Origin: Rutpela maculata
Lineage: Eukaryota > Arthropoda > Insecta > Coleoptera > Cerambycidae
DNA: 64,000 bases
Assembly: GCA_936432065.2 (NCBI GenBank)
Contig: OW386286.2
Coordinates: forward strand, 17,295,179-17,359,178
Reading direction: 5' to 3'
The notes beneath the pieces are model-generated. The model was not told the DNA's origin. It saw only the letters and a list, made by a program, of their open reading frames with translations, and did no database searches. Positions 21,670 to 30,668 of the stretch are shown here, in pieces. A program made the translations under genes and the position numbers. Every line of letters starts with the position of its first letter. Position 1 is the stretch's first letter.

Positions 21670-22678
21670 TTTTTTAGTAAACTCAAATATTGAAAACCAT
21701 TTTGACTTTAACAATTCAGGATGTCGATGATAAGACAGTCTAATGTTGTTTCAAGCCCTCCAATGAGCAAAGTAACTCACGCGGAGAGAATATTCCATGG
21801 ACTTCTTTACGTTTTCGTTTACTTGTCTCTCCCATTTGCTACAATTTATTATATCCCAGCAATGAGAGCCAAGAGAGAAGGAAGATAAAAATATTGCATC
21901 CCGATTAATTTATTTTCTTTATGTAATATGTGTATTATCATGAAATGTTAAAAGTTAAGTTATTGTTTGTTGTAATTTAGGACAAATATTGCAACGACAA
22001 TAAAATGTTATATTATTTAATTTTAATTTCTGCCATCTATTATCCAGATAATCAGTGAACCATAGTAATACAATACCAGCAATACCTATGATTATGATGA
22101 ATTATTTATGATTCCTGTTTATTTATGATGAAGCCCCTAATTAGCATTACCCAATATAGCCTTGCATGAAATAATATCAGTGTTGTGTAATATCAAGCTA
22201 ATTTAATTTTTTTTTTTAGTCATTTTAAAATTAAAAATGAATTTACAGTTTTGTAACGTTTAACGATGACACGCTTAAGAAAGTTGACATCTAGGCAAAC
22301 TTATTTGGCTACTGCTGCACTTATATTCAACATAAGGGGAGTATAGAAAGTTATAGATTCTCAGCTTCATTTCCATAATTCAATTCAAATTATATTTGTC
22401 CATATTTTTTTCTTATCTTGTTTTTAGAATTAATTCCATGACAATATCTATACTTATGTAAATAAGTCACAGAAATAAATATCTATCAAGTGCAATCTAG
22501 TTTATAGCGTTTTCTACTTGATGTGCTTTTAGGTACTCGGTATATATTTTTCCTTTCCAATATCTACTATATATCTAAATGTCCAAGTCCTCACAACCTG
22601 AATCATCGTTTCTCTCGTTTCCTGTATAGGAACATAAAAAGATAAGAAATGGCACAGTTATCTTGCATATGACACTTC
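21670..22678. other. Ae2: AE intron, no feature seen
   Basis: Sequence around 21740-21890 is briefly less AT-rich, but no reading frame there joins the AE exons: 18909 joins 23664 perfectly without it. The rest is AT-rich. Confidence 0.4.
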
Positions 22679-23290
22679 CCAGATAGCACAAATTGGTACT
22701 GAAAACGTCCCACGGAAGTTTGCTTAAGACATTCGTATGTCCTAGGGACTTCCACATTCGGTCCCAAAATGTCCGTAGGACGTACCAGGCAAGATTGGTA
22801 GACTATGAGGTTCCTTAGTATACAGCTTTTAGACGAAGAAGTCAGTGCGGGGGTGTAAGATCAGACTATCTTTGTTCTTCGAACGCTCAGTAGCGGCGCA
22901 GTTATCTCACTCTAGAAGAACCGTCCGTACTGGCCCGAAATATGGTCTGACGTTACTATGATCTGTAGTGTTTCATTCTAAAACTTATCCTCATTACCAG
23001 CATGCAGAACAGTGACTCAAAATGCGAGGATAATTACCACCGACCTCGGGTTATTGCGAGCCCGTTCCAGAGTTCTTTGCTTAATTAACATTACACAAAT
23101 TCTTACAATATTTTGAATAAGGCTCTGCATCTGGTGTGATCTCACACCAGCTGTTCATTGGCTAATGCCATTTTTTGGTGGGGATTGTGAGTTATTAGGC
23201 CACCTTAAAGTCTACCAACCTTGCGTACCACGGACACCTAATGTTACCAAATCATCTGTCCTCAGAACGTCTGTTCTAGACCCAAGAAAG
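22679..23290. mobile_element. GGAC-motif repeat element, split by a MITE
   Basis: Outside the inserted MITE, the flanks (22679-22789 and 23224-23290) are rich in gtcc/ggac motifs (gtcccacgg, atgtcctaggg, gtccgtaggacgtacc, acggacacc). It starts CCCAGATAGCACAA. Similar starts and motif density are found at 36436 and 39106, so these appear to be members of one non-autonomous family. Confidence 0.45.
22790..23223 (+). mobile_element. TIR MITE, copy A (9-bp target duplication)
   Basis: Ends CAAGATTGGTAGACT and, as reverse complement, CAAGGTTGGTAGACT. Flanks are cgtaccagg (22781-22789) and cgtaccacg (23224-23232), matching at 8 of 9 positions. It is an inverted copy of the element at 24691-25109, sharing internal blocks such as 'ctggtgtgatctcacaccag' (itself a hairpin), 'attttttggtgggga' and 'gtgcggggg'. 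A 9-bp duplication suggests the Mutator-like (MULE) group. It is non-coding. Confidence 0.8.
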
Positions 23291-23663
23291 ACCTTCAAGT
23301 TTCAAAAACACCTTCCTGGAATATATTGGTTTTATAAGCAATTAACCTTTATTAAAAACCAACTAAAACTTTTTCGCAATTATTTTAACAAAAAAAAAAA
23401 AAAACACACTGAAGGGTGAAGAATTCGAACCTCTGTAACATGGTAGTGTTATATATTCGTCTGTTCATCTAAGTAGTTGATATTATAGAACAGAAACAAA
23501 GCAGATTATTATTTTGCCTATTTTAATAATGTGTTGAACTACCTTGGTCAGGTTGATTTAAATGTCAGTATACAAAATAAGGATACTTTACTACCCATTT
23601 TGGAAAATTTCAACATTATTTTAAAATAAATCCCACCTACACATTTGATTTTTTTTGTTTCAG

Positions 23664-23917
23664 GTTAATTATCAGCAAACCAGAGCGTAAATTGCAAAAA
23701 GGCAGTGGTCTGCATTTGGACATCGTCATAGTTTGCCTAACAAATATCATGTGTGGTTTCTTCGGATTCCCCTGGCAATGTGCAGCTGCCGTAAGATCCA
23801 TTGTACACACTTCAGCACTAACTGTGATGTCTCGTACTCATGCGCCTGGTGAAAAACCTCATTTGATTGAAGTTAAGGAGCAGAGACTGTCCGCATTATG
23901 CGTTTCCATCTTTATAG
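23664..23917 (+). CDS. Ae2: Anion exchanger, exon with KPERK loop and core helices
   Basis: Completes the split Glu codon, then reads LIISKPERKLQKGSGLHLD, IVIVCLTNIMCGFFGFPWQC, AAAVRSIVHTSALTVMSRTH and APGEKPHLIEVKEQRLSALC. This is the most conserved SLC4 segment: KPER-K-KGSG-HLD, FG-PW, TVRS-H-(N/S)ALTVM and EVKEQR are all recognisable. The basic KPERKLQK stretch and the helices following contribute to the anion site in AE1. The exon ends one base into a Gly codon at donor 'gtaagc'. It lies between two oppositely oriented copies of the same MITE family (22790 and 24691). Confidence 0.97.
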
Positions 23918-24095
23918 GTAAGCATTAGGAACACAACCCACATAACAAAATCATGTGCAATTTATGTAAAAAATGAACATTCTGACAAAAAAAAATTGAT
24001 TGGAAAACAGCTATATTTAACATTTTAAGTACGTTCTCTCATGGCAAACTAATTAATTGAAAATTTTTTAAAAAGTGTTAGGGAGGGGGTTAAAA

Positions 24096-24681
24096 CAGTG
24101 CCGGCACCAGGGTACTTGGCACCTGAAGCAAATAATTGCTTGCCACCCTAAGAAAAAACATTTACAAGTTACTACTGTTTGGACAAATTTATTAATAAAA
24201 CTTATAGAAAATGAAAGAAACATTCCAATAGACAAAAATAAATTAAAAAATATTTTAGCAAAAAAAACAGACAGAAATTATAAGAAACATTCTATAAAAA
24301 ATAAAACAGATAGATATTCCAATAAAACCAAAAACAAAAAATATTCAATAAAAACCAGAAAGAAACTAAATAATGTCAAAACGGGATCTATACGCATATC
24401 ACATATCGACTTTTCTACAAATTGCAATTGTTCCTTGTCCTTGAGACTAAAGCGGCCGATGGCCAGTGCAGCGTTGACATGTTTAGTACGAGTAAACGAG
24501 TAAGTACGGAGTATAGATTAGAATATGTAACGCTCCACAATAAAACAGCCATTCGGGGTCATAAAATGTTTTTTTGAGACTTTTGTGCAATTTTGAATTT
24601 CTGAAATTTATAAAAAGGTAATAATCAAATCTTAAAATGCAGCCCTTAAAAAAATGCCGCCTGAAACATCTGCCGGACCTG
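24096..24681. mobile_element. hAT-like element with perfect 8-bp duplication
   Basis: Begins CAGTGCCGGCACCAGGGTAC and ends ...CTGCCGGACCTG, imperfectly inverted. It is flanked by ggttaaaa at 24088-24095 and again at 24682-24689. The CAG start and 8-bp duplication identify a hAT-like element. The open frame that crosses it is lysine/asparagine-rich and shows no transposase motif, so this copy is non-autonomous. Confidence 0.75.
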
Positions 24682-24690
24682 GGTTAAAAG

Positions 24691-25109
24691 CAAGATTGGT
24701 AGAGTCGAAGGTGGCCTCGTAACTCACGATCCCCACCAAAAAATGTCATTAGCCAATGAGCAGCTGGTGTGAAATCACACCAGATGCAGAGCCTGATTCA
24801 AGATATTGTAAGAATTTGTATAATGTTAATAATTAAGCAAAGAACTTGTAACTTGAATGAGCTCGCAATGACCCGCCTGAGGTAGGGAGTAATTACCTCG
24901 TATTTTGAGTCACCGTTTTGCATGGTGGTAATCAGGATAAGTTGTAGAATATAACAATACAGGTCATAGTATACTTCTGGCCATATTTCGAGCCAGTACG
25001 AACCGTCCTTCTAGAGTGAGATTACTGCGTGTTAGAAGAACAAGGATAGTGTGAGTTTTCACCCCCGCACTCACTTCTCGCCTAAAAGCTTTATGGTCTA
25101 CAAATCTTG
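24691..25109 (-). mobile_element. TIR MITE, copy B (perfect 9-bp duplication)
   Basis: Same family as 22790-23223 in the opposite orientation. Ends CAAGATTGGTAGA / TCTACAAATCTTG. The 9-bp ggttaaaag occurs at 24682-24690 and 25110-25118. The left copy overlaps the right target duplication of the hAT-like element. The MITE therefore used that site, leaving three related ggttaaaa copies in a row and showing that both insertions hit the same target point. Confidence 0.85.
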
Positions 25110-25124
25110 GGTTAAAAGAACTAA

Positions 25125-25333
25125 ATAATAACTTTAAATAATAACTTAAAATAAAGTTTTTTAAAAAAGGTTAGGTTAGGTTGATATGTGAGTGGGCTAG
25201 TAACAGACCCTCCACCGCGACCATCTGGTCTATTGTGGCTCACTAATAAGTATATTTCATCCAATAGGTTTAGCTTTTTGATAATGCCGACTACTTTATT
25301 GGGTGAGAGGTTGTCCAGGTCCTCTGGTAGTAG
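25125..25333 (-). pseudogene. C-terminal end of an R1/I-like LINE (3' part of split element)
   Basis: On the minus strand an open frame reads LDNLSPNKVVGIIKKLNLLD then EIYLLVSHNRPDGRGGGSVT and ends SPLTYQPNLT. This looks like the C-terminus of the LINE whose RNase H start is at 27320-27680. The coding end runs into two TTAGG units (ggttaggttaggtt at 25169-25182 on the + strand), the insect telomere repeat, followed by A/T runs. The RTE-type LINE at 25388-27325 separates the halves, and about 100 or more residues of RNase H are missing between them. Confidence 0.5.
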
Positions 25334-25335
25334 TT

Positions 25336-25366
<31 letters not shown>

Positions 25367-25391
25367 TTATTATTATTATTATTATTATTAT
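25334..25391. repeat. (CTT)n and (ATT)n microsatellites
   Basis: About ten CTT units followed by about ten ATT units. They lie exactly at the 3' end of the minus-strand RTE-type LINE and so are best read as its variable simple-repeat tail. Confidence 0.9.
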
Positions 25392-27325
25392 GGCCCAAAT
25401 CGGGCCTCCTCTAACTTCTGCCTCCATGCCTGTCTATCTCCTGCTGCTCTCTTCCAGACTCGGATCTCTAGAAGGTCGCGTGCATCCTCTTGAACTTCAT
25501 CTTCCCATTGTTTCCGGGGTCTCCCCACTGGCCTCTTTCCGTGCATTCGGCTGGTTAAAGTTCTTTTTGGCAACCTCTTATCCTCCATTCTGACCACATG
25601 CCCTGCCCACTGTAACCGTTGTAGTCTGATGAATTCTGAGAGTGGGGGTTCCTTAAAGAGATTATATATTTCGTAGTTATATCTGGATCTCCAGATATTA
25701 TCTTCCTTAACTGGTCCCAGTATCTTTCTCAGTATCTTGCTTTTTATTTTTTCCGTCATGGTCCATGCTTCGCTACCATAACTTGCGATAGGTCTTATTA
25801 TTGTCTTGTATACTCTCAAAATTTTTTGTTACAGTGGACATTTTTTTATCTGAGTATGTGGGACATTGCGAAGTAGGCTTTATTGGCTATACTTATTCTT
25901 CTGCGGATTTCTCCATCTTCTGTACCGATTGTGTTCAATTCCACTCCCAGATACACAAATTGGTCCACTGACTCGATATTACCTTCTACGATCATTTGTG
26001 CTACTCTGTTGTCCCTTTTTTGTATTAGTGTTTTTGTTTTCGTTGTGTTGATCTCAAGGCCCATATTTCTGGCATGCATTTTTAATTCCGAGTAAGCTTG
26101 ACTTGCTGCTTCTGCTCTTCGACCCATGATGTTGATGTTGTCCGCGTATGCAGCCACCTGTAGAGTCTTGTTAATCAGTAGATTGTCTTTTCCAATATCC
26201 GTCTGTCTTATTACGTATTCCAGGGCTAAGTTAAAGAGGGTGGGGGCCAGCCCGTCTCCTTGTTTCAGACCTTTGGAGATGTCAAACGTGTCACTTAATT
26301 GATTTTGAATACGTATCGTGGCTACCGTGTCATCCATTGTTGTTTTAATCAGTCTAATTAGTTTGTGCGGTATCGTTAGTTCTAGTAATATCTGGTACAG
26401 TTTGATTCTGTTGATCGAGTCATACGCTTGTTTGAAATCTATAAAGATGTTATATACGTTTATGTCATGTTCCCAGGCTTTTCATAAAATTTGCTTTACT
26501 GTGAAGAGTTGATCCATCTTGGATCTGCCACACCTGAATCCTGTTTGGTATTCGCCAATCATATTCTCCGCTAATGGTTGCAGACGTTGATTGATAATAT
26601 AGGTTAGTACTTTATATGCCATACATAGCAGAGAGATTCCGCGGTAGTTGTCGCATTTTAGCTTGTCTCCCTTTTTATAGATAGGGCATATAATACTTTT
26701 TTTCCAGTCACTAGGTATTGTCTCTTCCTCCCATATTTTCGTTATCAGTGCATGTATACCTTTTGTTAGGTGCTCGCCACCTAATTTGTAGATTTCGGAA
26801 GGTATTTCGTCTATTCCTGGTGCCTTGTTATTTTTCTGCGCTTTAATTGCTTGTTTGGCCTCTTCTAGTGTTGGGGGCTCTATCCTTTCCTCCGCTTCAG
26901 CCCTCAGACTCATATCTTGTCTGATTTCGTTTTCCTCTTGCGTCCCAAGTAGAGTTTGGAAATATTTTTTCCAAATATTTTTGACCTTTTTGGGATCACT
27001 TTCTATTTGTCCCTCTTCTTTTCTGCATAGGTTTGTTCGGTGTTTGTATCCCCCTCTGATGTTTTTAAGGTATCTATATGCCCCTCTTGAGTCATTATCT
27101 CTGAAGTCTTCTTCCATTTTTGTGATAAGGTCGTGTTCGTATTTTCTCTTCTTATTTCTACACATTTTATCTGCTCTCTTTCTAGCTTCCTCGAACTCTG
27201 CTCTTTTTTCTCTGGTTCTTCTTGCTAAGTATTTTTTGTGTTTTTTATTTCTCTCTTCAATCACCTTTTTGCATTCTTCGTCAAACCAGGCTGCTCTTGA
27301 AGTCATTCTTACTTTTGGGTTGCGA
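25388..27325 (-). pseudogene. RTE-type LINE, 5'-truncated, with mutated RT active site
   Basis: Minus-strand reading from about 27325. A charged pre-RT region is followed by RT motifs NNKAPGIDEIPSEIYK, WKKSIICPIYKKGDKLKCDN, YRGISLLCMAYKVLTYII and GEYQTGFRCGRS. After a short break (26482 to 26337) come KGLKQGDGLAPTLFNLALEY and AYADNINIMG, then KYLGVEL-type VYLGVELN. The C-terminal block has RLQRLQWAGHVVRM and GKRPVGRPRKQWEDEV, ending LEEARFGP at 25388. The catalytic tetrad reads YADN instead of YADD, replacing an essential Asp. With the frame breaks near 26480 and 25845, this copy is inactive. The endonuclease is missing. Its 5' end is fused to another LINE's RNase H start. Confidence 0.88.
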
Positions 27326-27685
27326 TTGTATGCTCCAGCTCCAGGGGTATTGGAGCCGTCTGTAAACCAACAGATGTCTACTTTTTGTAGGTCGGTTTTG
27401 TTCAGATCCCATTCGTTTCTTCCAGGAAACAGGACGTTCATAGTTGGTCACGGTAGGCATCACATCTGAAAGCATTCCCTGGATGTCATGACACTCCCAT
27501 GTTATCTGACAGCCTGTTGTGTTCCATGATACTAACCTGCGGCATAGTAATTATCGCTTGTTGAAGTCTGTATGTTGCCCTCCTGGCCTCTCTCTCCAAA
27601 TAGATATGGAGATCCAGGAGGATTTCCAGAGCAGCTGACAGTGTGGTACTTATTGCACCAGTTATTGCCAGGCAAAATTCTTATC
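27320..27685 (-). pseudogene. RT-end and RNase H start of a second LINE, target of the RTE insertion
   Basis: Minus strand: CLAITGAISTTLSAALEILL with DLHIYLEREARRATYRLQQ (27556-27675) is the conserved block before RNase H in R1/I/LOA-type LINEs. After frame shifts, DLQKVDICWFTDGSNTPGAG (27335-27395) is the RNase H opening with the first catalytic Asp. At AY|NRNPKV the reading passes into the RTE-type element in the same frame, giving an accidental chimeric open frame of 319 codons. The remainder is the piece at 25125-25333. Confidence 0.65.
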
Positions 27686-27689
27686 TAGA

Positions 27690-28180
27690 AGCCCTCGAAA
27701 GATCCTGAGTATTACTTTGCATGAAAAAAATATGCTAATTATAAACCTCAACCTTATTGAGTATGAATAATGTCTTGAGATTGGGAAGAAGTGGTAAATT
27801 CCAGGAACGGCTGTTAAGCAGATAAGGTATAATATAATTATAATGAAACATTCCGAAACAACACAAAAACGACGAACTGATGAAATATTAGCAATATTTC
27901 ATTGCCTTTGATCGTCTTGTCCGTCTTGCTTTGTACAATATACATAAAGTATTATTTGTAAGCTGAATATTTTTATAGAAAACAAGAACTTATTTATTAT
28001 AGCAATTTGGCATCAAAGTAGTTAAATTTAAGTGACGCTTAATAGATATTTGTGCATTCTACTGTTATTTTTTAATTATGGGGAGACATTGCCAACTCTG
28101 GTTTTGTCGTAATTTCTCGTTGCCTCCCGATCTCTAATAATGATCAAAAACGGTTTTAAACGAACGGATTTTTTTTCCAG
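27690..28180 (+). other. Ae2: AE intron, no feature seen
   Basis: AT-rich and ends with a strong polypyrimidine tract and acceptor 'ttttttttccag' at 28180. Confidence 0.5.
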
Positions 28181-28350
28181 GGCTCTCTGTGTTGATGTCT
28201 TCTCTTCTACAATTGGTGCCTATGGCTGTGGTTCTAGGAATATTCTTGTACATGGGGGTGGCCTCTATTGATGGTATTCAGTTCTTCGACAGGATGAAAC
28301 TCCTTTTTATGCCTGTGAAACATCACCCACAAGCTTCATACGTCAGAAAG
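28181..28350 (+). CDS. Ae2: Anion exchanger, last exon found in the window
   Basis: Completes the split Gly codon, then reads LSVLMSSLLQLVPMAVVLGI and FLYMGVASIDGIQFFDRMKL, ending LLFMPVKHHPQASYVRK in phase 0 at donor 'gtgagt'. The motif P-AV--GIFLYMGV-S--GIQ-FDR is diagnostic for SLC4, and KHHP---YVRK matches the AE subfamily, where the next exon begins V-(T/S)-(W/L)-RMH-FT. About 120-180 residues, including the last helices and C-terminal tail, should follow. No exon with that pattern was recognised to 64000, so the next intron may exceed 35 kb or the gene model is broken beyond this point. Reading past 28350 runs through intron to a stop at 28401. Confidence 0.95.
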
Positions 28351-29602
28351 GTGAGTGCTCTATCTTATCATGAACATTTGCAACTGAATTATCACAGATA
28401 AGTAACGAGAAAATAGTCATAAAAAGATAACAAGAAAACATAGAAAATTTGATGTTTTCTCTAAAATCCATGATTTTCTAAACATTTTAATTTACTTATC
28501 CCATTTCATGTGGCTTGTTTAATCATAAATCCGAATTTTTTCAAAGGACTTGTGATTGTTGCAGACATTGTGAGAGTTAAATAAAATAGCAAGTAAAAAT
28601 AGGATTATTTAGTCTCATGGCTTTACGCCTACTTGGGTAATGGAAAAATAATATCAGGCATTACATTTTAAACACAAACTAAAGTAATGTTATAGACATA
28701 TTATGATATAATGCCATAGACATACAGATTCGACAAATGTAGTTTTATATATCCTAAGATCAACAAGTGCAAGAAAGAGAACAGATAAATTAGTAAAAGA
28801 AAGCACACTTCACAATTCGTAAATTCTTATTTTATCACCTTGTTGTGAATCAACACGGGGCATTGATACCTATCACTTCTAATTGCGTGTGCATTGTAGT
28901 GAGAGTATATCCGTCTTTCCTTTTCTAATTTTCTCGCCGCCGCGCGGTCTTAAACAAAGAAGTTCGGCACTTTGATGGGACCGCATTAGCATGTTTGATG
29001 ATAAAGGCTACCTCAATATTGTTTATTTTTTCTTTCCAAAACTATGGGTTTTAGACCCCATGTTATATAAGGTTTGTTTTATTTGTCTAGCCGTTCCCCA
29101 CCACCAGTTTTTTTAATGACATGAAACCGATTACACCCTTTATAAAATTACATTTTCCGAATCTGTGCATTGATAATAAAACCTGAACTACTTGATCTCA
29201 TGTAACCATTCAGTAGATTCATTTGTCTGAGTTTATTTTGTGCAGTTCAGTTAAATGAAACAAACAATTGTTAAAAGTATGAAAGCAAAAGAATAAACAA
29301 CAGGACTAGAGCTACGGACATTATTCAAAAACTAGTATCATCTCACTGAGCATTAAACTAATGAATGCTGACAATATTTGAAACCTTTGAGGGGAACGTA
29401 AAATATATATGTTCACTTTTAAGTCATTATCATGATTTTTCGTCTCCTTAAACGTGCCTGTAAGAAGAAATAATGTTTGATAGAAGTATTGTTCGTCTTA
29501 TATTGTGGCATTTGATGAAGAAAAAGTTTTGATAAAAGTTGTTTAGGTAAGTATAAATATTAGTAAGTAATAATAAGCGGGTATAAATATATTAAAAACA
29601 GT
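28351..29602. other. Ae2: Presumed AE intron, no feature seen
   Basis: AT-rich. A short GC-rich spot at 28930-28960 ('ctcgccgccgcgcggtc') stands out but has no coding signal. Confidence 0.4.
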
Positions 29603-29606
29603 AAAT

Positions 29607-30013
29607 GTGAGGCGGAAAGCAAAAAGGGACCTCTTGTCGGCAAATTCCAGTTTTTAGTTATTGATATTAAATGAATTAAGCTTTAATTCCGAACAATTTG
29701 GTGCAAAAATCATATCTCTATGTTTTTTTTTGTTTAAGTTACTAGTGCGTTTATGAAAAGAGACCTCTTGTCGGTCCCATGTTATTTCTCCATAAGCGAC
29801 AAGAGGTACCTTTTCCAGGGCTGAACATCGACTGCTTTATCGATTATTTTAAGTGTCTCATCCAATTATATCGGTTTTGTAATCGATTACAACTTGTAAA
29901 GGTAATAAATCGCAAAAATCCGAAAATCGATTATTTTGACCCAAACCACTAATTCGACTGTACTGAAAAATTGACATCGCCGACAAGAGGTCCCTTTTTG
30001 CTTTCCGCCTCAC
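29607..30013. mobile_element. 407-bp TIR element with perfect 35-bp termini
   Basis: The first and last 35 bp are exact reverse complements (start GTGAGGCGGAAAGCAAAAAG). A second inverted pair lies inside (29760-29780 'agacctcttgtcgg' and 29803-29815 'cgacaagaggtacc'). The bases outside read aaat on both sides (29603-29606, 30014-30017), a possible 4-bp target duplication. Perfect termini suggest a comparatively recent insertion. It is non-coding, and the superfamily is not recognised. Confidence 0.8.
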
Positions 30014-30218
30014 AAATAACCATAAGTACAATCTATTACATTAGCTTTGTCCAACGAGGACACGTATCTTGAAAGAAATAAAGCGCCTGCAGATTATTAT
30101 TGTTTCTTTTTGCTACTTTTCTGTAAAACATAATATAAGAAATTCACCAGAGCTAAGAATAAATAAATTGAAATGCTATAAAAATATTATATTTACACGA
30201 ATTCTAATCAGCTTTTCA

Positions 30219-30473
30219 TTAACCCTTTTACTGCTCTTGACGTATATATTCGCCGACCGGTTACCTGCTCTAGACAAATATACTCGCATTCTTAATAAAA
30301 ATAGGATCAGGCTGCTCTACCCGAACCAAATCGCTTAAACATGCAAAACGATGGGTACTTTTCCAATACATAGAATGGTTCACGCAGCTCTTGACGAATA
30401 TGTACGCAAGTGGTAAAAAAATGCTTAATATGCTGGGCAGCTTTGAAACAGTAGTGCGCAGTGAAAGGGTTAA
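30219..30473. mobile_element. piggyBac-like MITE
   Basis: TTAA at both ends with inverted termini CCCTTTTACTGC and GCAGTGAAAGGG (11 of 12 matching). Internally, 'cagctcttgacgaatat' and 'ctgctcttgacgtatat' repeat the subterminal motif. TTAA duplication and a CCC start are the piggyBac pattern. A second, smaller relative is at 38686-38848. Confidence 0.75.
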
Positions 30474-30548
30474 TAGCATAATATACCGTGCGTGTAATTT
30501 CCCATTAGGCATGTACATTCACGTAGCGCGAGAGATTTGACAACACCG

Positions 30549-30668
30549 GCAGCCGTAAATTCGTCCGTTGGTGGAGCATTCCAGCTCTGTTATTTCATTG
30601 CAGCCAGCTGGCACGCGCGATGTTGTAATTCTTCTCCCCATGCCTAGCCCGCGACTACACACACGGTA
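30549..30668 (+). repeat. 120-bp dispersed repeat, forward copy
   Basis: Runs from 'gcagccgtaaattcgtccgt' to 'gcgactacacacacggta'. A reverse copy occupies 34241-34363. Both end at the same points, which suggests short mobile units. It contains 'gttggtggagcat', faintly like a polymerase III A box, but no B box was found, so a SINE origin is only a guess. Confidence 0.6.

Noticed and set aside
21720..21890. Candidate extra AE exon
   Set aside because: Exon 18653-18909 joins 23664 in phase with conserved protein on both sides, leaving no room for another exon.
23395..23470. Possible SINE with B-box-like 'ggttcgaattc' on the minus strand next to a poly-A run
   Set aside because: No convincing A box and no second copy. 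One box alone is too weak.
24075..24503. 142-codon Lys/Asn-rich open frame
   Set aside because: It overlaps the hAT-like element and its composition reflects A-rich DNA. No transposase motif.
26825..27469. Serine/leucine-rich 214-codon open frame on the + strand
   Set aside because: Antisense shadow of the RTE-type LINE, which has clear RT motifs on the minus strand.
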